Source: Sphagnum compactum
Taxonomy: Eukaryota; Bryophyta; Sphagnopsida; Sphagnales
Direction: 5' to 3'
Length of the DNA stretch: 64,000 nucleotides
NCBI GenBank assembly: GCA_965153455.1
Contig: OZ234500.1
Coordinates: forward strand, 5,022,001-5,086,000
The translations under genes and the position numbers were made by a program. Below the pieces are notes generated by a model. That model ran no database searches and was not told where the DNA came from. It saw only the letters and a list, made by a program, of their open reading frames with translations. Of the stretch, positions 35,011 through 48,200 are shown piece by piece. Each line of letters begins with the position of its first letter. Position 1 is the stretch's first letter.

Positions 35011-36065
35011 AGAGAAGGGATGGAGCTTACCTTCAAGCTCCTGCTATGCCCTCTCACTTTTGGCTCCCGCTTCTACCTTTTTGTTTCATACACAATTTTT
35101 TGGCATCTTCTTCTTTTCAAGTAGAAGAAAAGAAAAAAAAAACAAAAAAAAAAAAAACCACAGAGAAGAAAAAAAATGCAGAAAAGGGAAGGAACTTTCC
35201 TTCAAGCTCCTGCTCTACCCTCTCACTTTTGGCTCCTGCTTCTACCCTCCCACTTCTGCCCTTCTATTTTATACGTTTTTTCGTGGCTTCTTTTTCTTTT
35301 CAAGAAAAGAAAAAAAAATGCAAGGAAGGGAGGGAGCTTTCCTTTAAGCTCCTACTCTGCCTTCTCACTTTTGGCTCCTGCTTTTGCCCTCCTGCTTCTA
35401 CCCTTCTGTTTTAAACGTCTTTTCTTGACATCTTTTTCTTCTCAAGTAGAAGAAAAGAAAAGAAAAACCATAGAAAAGAAAAAAAATGCAGAGAAGGGAG
35501 GGAACTTTCTTTCAAGGTCCCGCTCTACCTTCTCACTTTTGGCTCTCGCTTCTGCCCTCCCACTTCTGCCCTTTTGTTTCAAACGCTTTCTTTTAACATC
35601 TTCTTCTTCTTAAGCAGAAGAAAAAAAAAACCATAGAGAAGAAAAAAAATGCAAAGAAGGGAAGGAGCTTTCCTTTAAGCTCCCGCTCGGCCTTCTCACT
35701 TTTGGTTCCCGCTTTTGGCCTCCCGCTTTGCCCTTTCGCTTCTGCCCTTTTGTTTCAAACACTTTCTCCTGGCATCTTTTTCTTCTCAAGAAGAAGAAAT
35801 GAAAAAAAAAGAAAAAAAAACCATAAAGAAGAAAAAAAATGCAGAAAAGAGAAGAAACTTACCTTTAAGCTCTCGTTTTGCCCTCTCACTTTTGGCTCTT
35901 GCTTCTGGCCTCCTGTTTCCGCCCTTTAATTTTAAATGCTTTCTCCTTGGCATTTTTTTTTTCTCAAGCAGAAGAAAATAAAAAAAAAACACAAAGAAAA
36001 AAAAAACCATAGAGAAGAAAAAAAATGCAGAAAAGGGAGGGAGCTTACCTTTCTTTTCTAGCTTC
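35011..36065. repeat. Tandem repeat of about 145-190 bp, seven units
   Basis: Units start near 35017, 35184, 35328, 35497, 35658, 35846 and 36035, at GGGAGGGAGCTTTCC-like sequence. Each has a CCCTCTCACTTTTGGCTCC part, a TTTCAAACGCTTT part and an A/G-rich AGAAGAAAAAAAATGCAGA part. Strong strand asymmetry (pyrimidine then purine) makes long open frames on both strands. None is a gene. Confidence 0.85.
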
Positions 36066-37588
36066 TGCATTTGGGATGAAGCACTCCTCTTGCTTTCTCC
36101 TCTCCACATTCCTTCAATGTTGAACTCTCCACCTTCCTCAAGCGTTGTGTCTCACGTCTCCTCAAAGTTCTGTAGTACTCAAGCTCAGGAGCTTTCCCGA
36201 GCTCTGGAGATGGAATGATTAGGAAATGAGGTGAGGGAGGTAGGAGGGGGGAGGTAGGTAGGGAGGGGGGGGGAAGTAGGTAGGAGGAAAAAATTTTGGG
36301 GCAGAAACAGGGGCTGAAACATCCTTGGGCAGGGGAAGAGGATGTGTTTTTGGTTCATCCCCAAAACGGCTTGAACGGCTTCATCCTGAACTAGTGCACT
36401 ATTGGCTGTTGGTTCACTCCAGCCCCTTAATGCATGTGGTTTACAGTTAAATCATAAGGTGAAATTAGTATATACCTGGTTTTCTATAATGAAGAGTTTC
36501 AAATTGAAGTGTTAGAAGTAGTCACGTTCAATAAACTTCTTACCACAAAACCTTGTCCTATTTTTTCATTGCCATGTACACCATGATTCCCACATCTTTA
36601 TTTTCATGGTTTTATAGCCTCCATCCTTTGGGTTGTAAAAGTGGCATCTCCTCTCTATGCAATGTAGGGAGATGATGATGTTGCTTTTCATTTGGACTCA
36701 ATGTTCCTTTGATTGCATCATATATGTCTGTGAGAGCAGTTGTGTTATGTTTGTCTTCCTTGGGTATTGACATCAGTACTGTAGTAGTGCAATTTTAGTG
36801 AAACAAGGTACTATGACAAGCATGGACTGGGAGGTAAATTGCTCACAATATATAGATTGTGTTGGGCATTCACAGGCTACTTACTTGACATGTGCAACTA
36901 ATAGTCATGTAGTTGCATGCAACATTATAGTAGCCACATATATAACCAAACCACATACATATACATTTGTTAAAAGCATTTTCTCACTGCTATTGGAAAA
37001 GAAGATGCTACTGTTGATTCTGTTTTTCATATAAAATGTTTGTACCAGGCCTATTATCTAGTATGTGTTCCTTGTGTCTATCCTCTCCTTGGGTTTCAAA
37101 CTTCTTTTGCCTATACATGCCTTATGGATTTATATATGAACATTTAGACTTGTGTTGTTTGCATTATTCACCTTGCTTACCCATACTAGTTGCTAAAGGG
37201 TGATTTCACTAGGGAATAATCACCCCAGTTGTTGGTATATCATGACTAGGAGGTCATGGCTGTTCTGGTGCTGTTGATCCCATTATAAGCTAAGTCTTCC
37301 CTCCATTTTGTTGGGCCATGCCCCCACAAGGACTGTCACATTGGATCCAACTTTTGCACATTTTAAATATTAAAATCGGTTTCACATTAAGTGAACCGAT
37401 TTATTTGATGAAAATGTTTAAACTGCTTAGATTGAAATGGGTTTTTTTCCTTATTCAGAATGTGGATACAATAGGTGGATTAAGCAGGAAAATTTAGGGT
37501 ATTTCTTTTTTAAGGAGAGAGGGCTGGTGGTAGTTTTTTGGGTTTTGAAATTATCCAATGATGGTTGATGAACATTTTGTTTGTTTAG

Positions 37589-37865
37589 AAATGCTCAGAC
37601 ATCGTTGGTGGCGATCAATCATAGGGAGCAAAACTCTTGCTCCTCTCAAGGCTCAGAGTTTGGGGGTGGTTTCCATGTGAATGAAGTGACATGGCTTGAA
37701 CTTGTTCATCGGTACTTGGTCATTCTTATTGAGGTTAAAAAAAATGGCGATCCAAGTGGATTGAGACCAAAGGAGCGCAAAAGGCTCGTTAGATGTCTTC
37801 AAGGAGATGGTGGTGTGCTGTTTAAGGCAGCTGTTGTAGTTGTTGCTATAAAAAGTGATATTCAG
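37589..37865 (+). pseudogene. Isolated 277-bp exon-like sequence, gene unidentified
   Basis: It has an acceptor TTTGTTTGTTTAG, an open frame throughout, and a perfect donor CAG/GTATGTT at 37865/37866. The product includes VTWLELVHRYLVILIEVKK and RPKERKRLVRCLQGDGGVLF, which looks like a folded helical protein segment; codon pattern and GC stand out from the AT-rich surroundings. I do not recognise the family. It lies 280 bp right of block P' in single-copy DNA. I found no flanking exons within about 1 kb on either side, so it is either one exon of a gene with long introns or a captured exon. Confidence 0.5.
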
Positions 37866-39439
37866 GTATGTTGGAGTTTTCTTGGGTCCAATCGGTATGT
37901 TTGTTCTTTCTCGGAAGACAAAAAGATAGTCTTTTGCCACATACCTTTGTGTTTCATGTGGATTTTTTTTTTGGGCTGGGTTTTGTGGTCCTTGAATTGT
38001 ATTATTTCCAATGCCCCTATTTGAATATATGTGGTGCCCTTTGGATGTGATAATCTCCTAATCACTTGATACTGTCAACTCTTAAGTATTACAATTTGCC
38101 ACCCCATTCCATAAAACCTTAGCCTTGGATTGCCAAACTTTTTTTCAGTATTATGGTGCATTTGATGCATTTCTCTTTTGGCAGATACTATTGTGATGGG
38201 TATGATGGATTTCAATTTTGCTAGAGGTTTACACCTGAATTTTGGTTTTGGGTTTGATTTATGAAGTTTAATGTAACTTTAGGAATTTAAGAAGACTTAA
38301 GAATTAGGGGTTTTAGGGCTGAAAGCTAATGGGGTCATATTGCGGGGCATAGTTTCTTCAGTAAGCACAACCATTATTAGCAATAAATGCCCTACCATTT
38401 GCAGAAAGGGATATGATATTGCAAAATGCAACAACACACAAAGAGGCACAAGCTTAATTTGACACTAGCAAGTTGCTTGACCTAAGTGAACAAGTTTTAT
38501 TCGATTGCCCAACTGCCCAAGTACAATGGTTCACATCTTCTCCCTTTCAATCCCAATGCTTTCTAACAGTTGACAGCATGACCTTTTTTTGGTGTTGATT
38601 CTTTTCCCACTTTGGAACCCCAATTCCCCAAGATCCAAACCCTTCCCATTTAAATGTTTAACATGACAACACACATGGAGTACCGACATATTTTTCCACT
38701 ATTTACCTAGTTGATCACTCTTGTCAAATTGATTACAAGTGACGTGACATGCCCTCAAACTCCTTAAAAGACCCAAATGTGGGTCCCATAGTGAAATAAT
38801 AATAAAAAAAAGAATTGGAACACACTCCCTATTTTGCAACATTTCGAGGCTAGGGGAGCGTGCTGGAGTTATGGGCTAAGACTAGAACGAACTCACAAGT
38901 AAAAGTTCAAGATGAGATCAACCTGCATAACCAAAAAAAGAGGGCAATTAATACAAGTTGAATGAAAGTGGTGCAGCGAACTTAGTAGGGACAACCTCAA
39001 GCATAAGCATTATACGACATGTAACCTTTGGGAGGAGGCACCACTCCCTTCCCTATAGTATATTATATGCCTATCTTTGAGGATTGCATCCAAATGTCAC
39101 TTTTTGTAAGTAAGGAAAAGTGGGAATCCCAAAATTAGGACTCTTATTGTCCCAAAACTTTGGACTTTCATATCTTTCTCAAATCAAGTCTATTTGAAAA
39201 CACAAGGGTAGTATTTTTTAGCCCTCAAAAAAATCTTTCCAATAATGTATAACACGCCTCAATTGAAGCTCATTTGACCTTTGCTTTGAAGGGGTTTGTG
39301 GCAAATTTGCCTTAAGTCCCACAACAGGTTATTCTAGCGTAAAATATATATATAGCTCAGAAAAGTGAAGAAGCAATTAAGGAGCGAAAAAGAAATTCCA
39401 AAAAAAAAATGTAAAGGTAAAAGAAGAAGTTTATAGTTC
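37866..39439. other. Single-copy AT-rich stretch, nothing identified
   Basis: No conserved frame, repeat or terminal motif found. It may contain intron sequence downstream of the exon-like segment ending at 37865. The part around 38820-39320 has somewhat higher GC and the feel of degraded transposon DNA, without a diagnostic motif. Confidence 0.5.
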
Positions 39440-39960
39440 AAATTAGTATGTACAATAACCACCGATAGAATAACTAACAATAACCACTAATAGCCAACAA
39501 TAGAATAATCAACAAATAGCCACCAATAGAATATCCAACAACAGCCACCAATAGAATAGCCAACAATAGCCACCAATAGAATAGCCAACAATAGCCACCA
39601 ATAGAATAGCCAACAATAGCCACTAATAGAATAGCCAACAATAGCCATCAATAAAATAGCCACCAATAACCACCAATAGAATAACCACCAATATCCACCA
39701 ATAGAATAACCACAAATAACCTATGGTAATATAGCCTAGAATAATCAATAATAACATAAGGTGAAATAACCTGCAGTAGCCAAAAGTAACCAACAATAGC
39801 CTCACATAGTTAGAAATAGCCTAAGATGAAATAACTTAGAATAGTAAAAAATAACAATTTTTTTAAAAAATAACCATAAATAGTCATATATAATGTAAAG
39901 TGAAATAATTTAAACCAATGAAAAATAGCCCTAAAATAGTTGAAAATAACCTAACATAGG
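39440..39960. repeat. AATAGCC-based tandem array
   Basis: The clearest part (39520-39680) has a 25-bp period: CAATAGAATAGCCAACAATAG plus CCAC. Flanking parts degenerate into AATAACC and AATAGCC words to about 39960. Confidence 0.85.
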
Positions 39961-40779
39961 TAATATTATTATATCAGCAAAAAAATTATCCATTTATTAA
40001 ACTTTTTTTTTTCAAAAAGATGGTCATTGAAAAATTATTCAAATGATTTTACACTTTCAAAAGGAAATAAATGTAATTATGTACACTATTGAAAAAAAAT
40101 TAATTAAACTTTAATCATTTCATTTGGACAAAATTTCAGTAAGATATGAATTTTCAAAATTTATGTTTTTGTAATGTTTAAAATGAAGTATTTGATAAAT
40201 AGAATGTAATGTAATACATTTTCACAATAAGTGTGGTGGCTTGATGGTGGGGGTGACTTAAATGTGAAAGGATCAAACTTCACAAATGGTGTGTTTGTGG
40301 TTAGTAGTGTGGTAAGTTGACCACATATTTTCATATGTAATTCCTTATAATAGGTGCCTATTTAGGTTGATTACATGGCGTATGTACCTAGGCTAGGTTT
40401 TTAACCTAACATAGGTAGTGACATGTGTCAATAATTCATAGGTTGAAAATCATGAAATTATAATAATATTCAATGTTACATTAAATATTAAATAATTTAA
40501 TTTAATTGATTTCAATGTTGCTTAGTTAATTAACTAGCAAATAAAATGGTTTGATAAATTTGTATTTCATTGAAAGTAACCTTGTTTCATTAGGTACTAA
40601 TGCACCGATTCATTATCCGTAGCAATTAAACCCCGTTCACTAGGGGGTTGACTAGTTTCACCATGGTAAAATTGTCTAAATTCACTCAAAATTTAATGAA
40701 ACCTAGAATGAATTAAGATGCATTTTGGTGTAGTTAAATGAAACTATAGAATTAAAAGAATACACAATTGATGCAAATT
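39961..40779. other. AT-rich stretch upstream of the Helitron coding remnant
   Basis: No gene or repeat recognised. If the Helitron insertion is still bounded, its 5' TC end should lie here or in 37866-39439. I could not identify it. Confidence 0.4.
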
Positions 40780-43700
40780 TAGAAATAAAAAAACCATACA
40801 TGTTTGAAGAAATAATGGAGGAAGATTGCATAGACACATTAGTGCAAAATATTTTAAGCCCTAAACATGTTATTGACAATAATGACAAAAATAGCTCTTG
40901 GAGAAGGTATTCAACCTCTTGGATTATTTTGTGATGCACATTCTGAAGAATATAATTTTCCAACATTATTTTATGGGCATCCAAAACCATCATTTCCATG
41001 TTCTTATCAAAAGATTATGCAAGCATAAATGATTAATATAAATAAAATGTTTGCATACCATATAAGTAATATATATTTTAAAACAATCAAAGTTCTACTT
41101 CATTTTATATTATCTTCTGCATGGACTTGTATTCGTAAAGCAAAATTGTTAAGTTGTGTTTTAAAAGCTAGTGATGTTTTAACTAATGTAAATTTAAATA
41201 AAATATTGAAATTAAATTTAGGATATAAAAAATTAAGTCGCATAAAAACATTTTTAGATTATTTGGATTGTCTTCGTAAAGATGTGTTTGCAATGATTAA
41301 ACAACTTGGCCCACTAACATTTTTCATGACATTCACAGCAAGTGTAAATAATTGGCCGATTCTTATAAAAACATTAAAAGAATTATATGATCAATACATT
41401 GGTGAAATTTTGGGAATGAAAAAGGACGATTCATTAAATATTAAAGAACTTGTTAAAAATGATCGTATCACTTGTGCATGTTATTATGAACATAAAATGA
41501 ATAATTTCGTAAACTTGACCGAAATACTAATTTGATATTTGGTAAGGTGAAATTATTTTTTTCATAACCAAAATTCAATCAAGAGGTTTACTTCATGATC
41601 ATGGATTATTGTGGGTACAAAATGTTCTTCCATTTGGTGTTTCAAAAAAATTAGAAATTGAATGTTTTGTAGATAAATATTTAACAACTGATCAAACAAT
41701 GATTTCAATTGAAATTCGTAATATACAAATACATCAACATAAAAAAACATGTAGGAAAGAAGTCAACTAATTTGTCGATTTCAATATCCAAAACCACCAA
41801 TGAAACATACAAAATATTATTGTCTTTATATGAATAAGATTGTATGCCAAACCATGGTGAAATTAATATTCAAATTTATAAAAAACTTATCAACATGGGA
41901 TTAGGTGAAGATATTTCTTTTCAAAAAACTTTATTAGATTTTAAAATATATCAAGAAACATATATTCTTAGATTACGTTACATAATTAAAAAACCAACTT
42001 TATTTTTTAAACGAAAACCGAATGATATATGTACAAATGTATTTGGTATACATACAGGACTTTTGTGGGGAGCAAATACAGATGCACAATATATTTTAAA
42101 TCCATGTGCAACAACATCATATTATACTTTTAATTTGACAAAAATAGATAAATTTGTAATTAAAAAATGAAAATCATATTACACAAGTGTAGGCATGAAC
42201 AAACAAAAACATCTGAACTCATTAAAAAGCTAGGAAATGCATTTGTAAATGCACAACAAATGTCTATACAACAAGTTGTAGATATAACATTATCCATACC
42301 ATACCATATACCATTCAATAAGATCATTTCAGTTTATAAAACACATGTGAACAACAAGATAAAACATATGTATTATTACCATTAAAAATATACTAGGCTT
42401 ATTTCCAACTTCCATAAAAATCCACTACAAATCATTAATTGATAAGTATATCAATCAAAATGAAAGATTGAATGATTTGTGTTTAGCTGAATTCGTAGCC
42501 AATTATGATACAAAAATAAATAAAAGACAGTAAAAGTAAAATAATTCATTGGGTTTCATTCAATCAACATAAAAATCCAAAAACTCATTGTAAAAAAAAA
42601 TTATTTTTATTTATACTGTTTCAAAAATCGGAGTTCAATTTGCAAAATAATTGTGATTCATGGAAAGATGCTTATATGGAGCAAAACAATGATATAGAAA
42701 AAAGGAGAAAAAAATTGTATATAATTTTAACCCATCCAATTTTGATATTGAATGGGATAATTTAGAATCACAAGTTAAAGAATAAACAAAAATTCATCAA
42801 ATAAATGGATGGGAAGTTTTATTTTCGAATGAAATATTTGAATGCAAGTAATCCACATAAAAAAATATTATTCACTAATACCAAAGAAATTGAACCATAT
42901 GATGTATCATATGAAAAGTTTGCACAATCAAAAAATAAAAATGTCAAAAATAAATTGTTAATGCATAATGTTTTGAACGAACAAACAAATTCATGACATA
43001 CAAAGAGTTTTCCTCACATATGAGACAATTGAATAATGAACAAAAAGTTATTGTTGATGATATTTTATACCAAAAAATCAAAAACCCTACAAAACCATTT
43101 CATATTTTTCTAACAGGTGATGCAGGGACAGGGAAAACATTCACCCTCATGTGTATTATACAAAACATGTTACAATATTATATTTAAAAAATTACAAATG
43201 CTAATCCTTTAAAACCAAAAATCATGAAATTGACATACACAAGAAAAATAACTTTTAACATTAAGGACACAACAATACATTCTACATTTGTAATTCCATT
43301 GAATAAAAATTTAACAGAACTTAATGCATTAAGTGATGAAAGATAAGACATTTTTATAAAAACATATGATCAACTTTGTTTGCTTGTTATAGATGAAGTA
43401 TTATTAATCAGCAATAGAATGTTATCTTTCATTATCATAAACTACGTATTATAAAACAAGTCCATAATGAATTTATGGGTGGATTAAATGTAATAATGAC
43501 TTGGGATTTCTATCAAACACCCCCTGTTCAAGATTCATGGATTTTCAAACCAATAACCAACACTTTTAATACGATGACATTAAATTATTGGTTAGAATAT
43601 GTACATTGTTATGAATTAGAAGAAGTGATGCAACAAGATGACATAAATTTATTAACATATGGAATAGGTTTACAACTTCATCACAAACAATTGAAAACAT

Positions 43701-44460
43701 AAAATGTATGAACAATAATTGTTTGAGGACCCCACCGATGGACAACACTTTACCACATTTATTTTACACAAATGTTAAAAGAACTATGCATAACAAAAAT
43801 GTATTTCAAAACACATTAAGTGAAACATTCACGTTCTTAGCATGTGATGTTCATATTGAAACATGTCCTTCTCATTTTAAATTATCAAATTTACCATCTC
43901 AAACGGATGGTTTACATTATGAAATTTTGGTTTTAAAAAAATGTTAGTGGAATTATGTGCAGGGAATTATGAAACATTCGATGGTTTTGTGAATGGTGTT
44001 AATGGGATTTTTGAAAAATTTACAGAAATTATTTCAAAATCTTTTGTTTGGATACATCTTTATAATCCTCAGATCGGACATAATACATGAATTAAAAATT
44101 TACAAATCTATAATGAGGCTTGATAAACAATGGACACCAATTGAATGTAAAATTATTGAAATACAAATAGGTAGTAATCTTTCGACACTATCACGAGAAT
44201 CCAATTCCCAATTCAATTAACTATAGCATAAACTATACATCGTTCACAAGGGTTGAATTTTGATCATTTAACATTTGATCTCACCAATGTGACAAAACAT
44301 GGTCTAACATATATTACATTATCGAAGGTTCATTGAAAAAAATAATTTGTATTTATTTTCTCTGTTCTTGAATAACATTTTTCAAGTGGATCATCTTGTT
44401 CAAAAAGAAATGTTTTGATTAAGAACAAATGCACAATATAAACTCGTTATTGTTTCTTTA
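40780..44460 (+). pseudogene. Decayed Helitron RepHel coding region
   Basis: It encoded the rolling-circle replicase plus PIF1 helicase of an autonomous Helitron. Pieces in order: GEGIQPLGLF and SEEYNFPTLF (about 40890-40970); the Helitron-like N domain with QLGPLTFFMTFTAS (about 41305) in a 168-codon open piece (41029-41535); an HUH-type site reading HDH at 41594-41602 within GLLHDHGLLW; TDAQYILNPCATTSYY (about 42080); Walker A GDAGTGKT at 43116-43139; Walker B LLVIDEV at about 43380-43400; GGLNVIMTWDFYQTPPV (about 43478); the TIHCSQG motif near 44232. Many stops and frameshifts break it, so it is inactive. The Rep tyrosines could not be located with confidence. The last 420 bp are duplicated at 1-430. 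Confidence 0.9.
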
Positions 44461-44489
44461 AAGTCCTACTATTAAGAATTTTTAATTGT

Positions 44490-45257
44490 AACTTTATCAA
44501 TTATTGATTGTGATTGTAGTAAATTTTAAGTAGATTATGTACGTCTTGGTGCATGTCTGGTGACCCTTGGTAGAGGTGCGCAAATACCATCATTGGTAGC
44601 TAGACAAATATTCACTAGCGTTCCAATGTCAATTGCCATCATCATACATGTCTGGGTGCAATTATGTAGACCCTTGTTCTAATGATATCCTTCTCCAAAC
44701 AACAATAAAACTCTTGAAGGTTCAGTTCAACATTTTCCATTATTTCTAAATATGGGCTATGTTTACAAACTTACCAGGAACCTTCTTTATTCATCGAAGG
44801 CTACTTTGCAAGCATGGCCATGAGACATTAACATGGAGACACATGAGTAGGGTGCAAATATAATTCAATTTCCTCTGCATCTAATACAAGTACATGATTT
44901 GGTCGACTGATTACACTATACTTGTGGGTCTGATAATTCCATCATGGGGTGTGGGTGACATTACATTGAACACATAGATTTGACAATGCTTTTCTTGGCA
45001 TCCTCTACCCCCATGATATTGTGAGGACTTGATCCTCTTCATAGTTTGCTTATTGGTTTTGAAGTTATGACATTATTTGACCTAATGATATCTATGAATT
45101 ATGAAATCATGCTCCAATTGAGATGAGGGGATTCAATTACAAGATACTAAGGATTTATTTTAAGCCTTTGTTGTCTTGTTCAATGAACACCCCCAAAGTT
45201 ACAAAATTGGTGGACAATAGTAAATTCTAAAATTGACAATGAAATTGAGTGCAACCA
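44490..45257. repeat. Decayed P-end/S copy in copy B, with a 479-bp deletion
   Basis: Matches 455-1697 except that bases 1128-1606 are absent. The join is at about 45168 (AAGCCTT/TGTTGTC). Short TTG-type microhomology at the join suggests a simple deletion in B. The deleted part exists in the S blocks at 27240-27720 and 57235-57640, so the deletion direction is clear. Confidence 0.8.
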
Positions 45258-48200
45258 AGTGGATCAATTATAATGGAAGGGTTAAAACCTGTAACTAGGA
45301 GCCAAAGGCATTACTTTGGAAAAGGACTACACATTCTTTTTCCCCAAAAAAACTTTTAAATGTAAATGAAATTTTGAATGAATTTTTTGTAACGTGTTCT
45401 AAAAAATATGTAAATGTTTCCCAATGCATCACTTTTTTGTGTTAGTCATTATTGAATAAATATGAATTTTTTAAAGTGTGCAAATTCCTTATAGATTCAA
45501 TGTTTCATTTTGAAAAATGATCAAAAATTTAAGTCATCACCAAAAATTAAAATTTCACATTCTTTAGTTTTATTATACTTTAGTTATAACTTTTTTTCAT
45601 ATATCATGTATATTATGACCCATTTATATATGGTAAAGGACTTTTGAAACTTTGAAATTCTAAAGTAGTTTTGAAACATTCTTTGAATTTTAAAAGTTTT
45701 AGAATTCCACATCTTTAAAAATATGAGTGTATTTTAAGTGTGATTAATATGATTTTATCATCCATATTCTTTTCAATGAAAATTCTTTTATTATATGAAT
45801 CCTTTTGATAGTCCTTTGCAAAATTGACTCCATTTGATGAAGTAGGTGCACATTTTCAAACGTCCTAAATTAAAACCAAAATTTAAAATTGAATTAAATG
45901 AATTTTTACTGTAAGTTCCTTGACATTCATACAAGGAAAAAAGGACTAACTTGCCATGATTACTATGGTTTCAAATGGTAATAAAAAATTAAATGTTTGA
46001 TTTTGAGTAATTATGTTTAACATCCGACGCTCTTTTTGGCTCTTAGTTATGTGTTTTGACCTGAAAGTTCTTTTTGTAATTGTGATATTTTATTTGTTCA
46101 TCTTACAAAAATAAAAGCAACCCCACATGGCCTCATCCCACTAGAACCACAAACCCATAATTAGTGGTGAAATAGGGATGCTAGACTTTTACAATTATTT
46201 AAACTTACCAATGAAGTCATGTATGATACTAAAACAAAAACACATCAACTAAGGAAAAAAAGTTAGTATTAAAAATATTCAAACCCAAAGTTGGTCAAGG
46301 TCAAGTTTGATTATAGTTGGTTCCAACTTAATACAAAAATCTCAATAAATTATCTTTCCTTTGGTTTCCATGGCCATAGATGAATTTGTAATGTTTGTAA
46401 TTATAAAAATATTTTTACAATACCATAACACCACCCAATTTGAACATACTTTCTTTATATTCCTTGAAATAAAAATATGTGTTTTATCAACTTGTTTTAA
46501 TTAACATTATGTGATGAAACAATTGGGTGCAAGTACGTAGATAAGAGCCGATGGGATTACTTTACAATAGGACTATGAATCCTTTTTAGTCCTTTTTCAC
46601 TTTTTCACATTAAAGAATTTTTGAATGAAATCTTTTGCAACTTTTTATTAAAAATAAATATAGTTGCCCCAACAGATCACATGTTTTGTGTTAATCATTG
46701 TTTACTAAATATGAATTTTTCAAAGTGTGAAAATTTTTGCCAGATTTTGCATTTCATCTTGAAAATTTATCATTTTGAATCATACCAAAATATGCTGACT
46801 ATTTTACCTTTTTGTTTTTTATATCATAAACTACAACTTTTTTTTGTACATCATGTGCATTACACCCCATTTACATGTGGTAAAAGACTCTTGAAATTTT
46901 AAAATTTCGAAAATACTTTGAATTTAAAAACAATTTAATTCCATATCTTTTAAATTGTGAGTGTTTTTTGAACTTGGGTAGTAGGTTGCTATCATTTAAA
47001 TTCTTTTACCATCGAAATTATGTTATTACAATAGTCCTTTACCTAGTCCTTTGTAAAATTAACCATATCTAATGCAACACCTATTCAAGTTCAAACATCT
47101 TTTTAAAAAACCAAAACCCAAAATTTAATTTGATGAAATTTTTAATTTGAATTCTTTAATTTTCATATTAATCATTTAGCACAACTTGGATTGATTAACA
47201 TAATTTTAAAATGTCAAGAAAAAAAATATGTAAAAATGTTCATAGTTTTCATCACTATTCGACATGGTTTTTGACTCTATTTCCATACTTGCACCCAATT
47301 GATCATGCCATAGATCCAAAATAGGCTTTTATCAAACAACAATGTTGAATGTAATCAAGCATTAATATGAGCCACAACAAGTGTAACCCATGTTTGGTTT
47401 TTCCTGTTTAATGTACATGAAAATGTTTTAAATGTGTTATGGGAACAACTTGGTACATGAATTTTGGCTTTTTCATTCAACCTATTGGTCTCATGATGGA
47501 AGCTTCAATTTTCAAAAAGGTCTAAAAGCAACCCTTCACTTACATAGAGAATTGAAGCGGAGTTTTCTTTTTTATTTCCTTTTGATTATATATATACTAA
47601 ATATTTTTTGCCATGAACCAATGGAACATGAGAGCTCTCAATTAAAAGGTCTGTAGATTCAAAGAAAAAAAACATTCTTTTCATGTTTCTTGATTGATGG
47701 TATGATAATCTTAAGCACTTCACCATGGCAAGCTTGTAGATGCTTTTACTTTTCAATTTGGCCTTGTATATCAAAATTTGTAGTGGTTAGATTATGTTTT
47801 TGGAACCTTTGTAGTTTTTTTCTTGTTCAATTGTAAGGGTGATTTGAAAGGGTTTTTAGAATTTTTTGTGAGGATCTATTGTGCTTTCTCAAGGTGATAT
47901 CAAATTTGGTTTCATTTTTTCAAATTGAAAGTTTGCTCCAATAGGTTACAAAGTTCTTGTGATTCTTGATTCTTAAAATTCAAAACATAAAAACCATATC
48001 AACCTAATTTTTGTTTATTTACAAGAGCAATTATAGGGCCTTTTGGATTTTTTTGAAGTGGATCTAGATTACTTTTTCAAGGTTGTTTTAAATTTGGTTT
48101 CCATTTTCAAATCAAAGGTTTGCTTTAAAAGCTCGTGTAATTTTTGTCTTTTGAAATTCAACACATAAAAAATCGTAGAATGTTTGTTTTATTCTATTTT

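Larger units (their letters stand above)
31029..36424. mobile_element. Mutator-like (MULE-type) non-autonomous transposon
   Basis: It starts GGCCAGAGTGAACCAGCAGT. The reverse complement of its end starts GGCTGGAGTGAACCAACAGC. The similarity continues for about 36 bp (roughly 28 matches). It is flanked by CCTTCATGC (31020-31028) and CCTTAATGC (36425-36433), a 9-bp target duplication with one mismatch. The paralogous empty site at 55621-55629 has one copy (CCTTCATGC). A 9-bp duplication and longish TIRs are typical of Mutator-like elements. No transposase frame is found, so it is non-autonomous. The interior is mostly simple, tandem and hairpin repeats. CTACC tracts near the left end (31205-31800) are mirrored by GGTAGG and poly-G tracts near the right (36229-36290). 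Confidence 0.85.
30784..37305. repeat. Block P', split by a Mutator-like element
   Basis: 30784-31028 and 36425-37305 together match 55375-56460 collinearly, and 16069-17620 inverted. The two halves are separated by a 5396-bp element. Divergence from the other P copies is about 15% by eye. Confidence 0.85.

Noticed and set aside
34654-36109. Ser/Leu/Lys-rich open frames of 100-175 codons on both strands
   Set aside because: Low-complexity translation of hairpin and purine/pyrimidine tandem repeats. No conserved frame between units.
41029-41535. The 168-codon open piece as a working replicase gene
   Set aside because: Upstream and downstream parts of the same domain are in other frames with stops. 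It is one surviving piece of a decayed Helitron.
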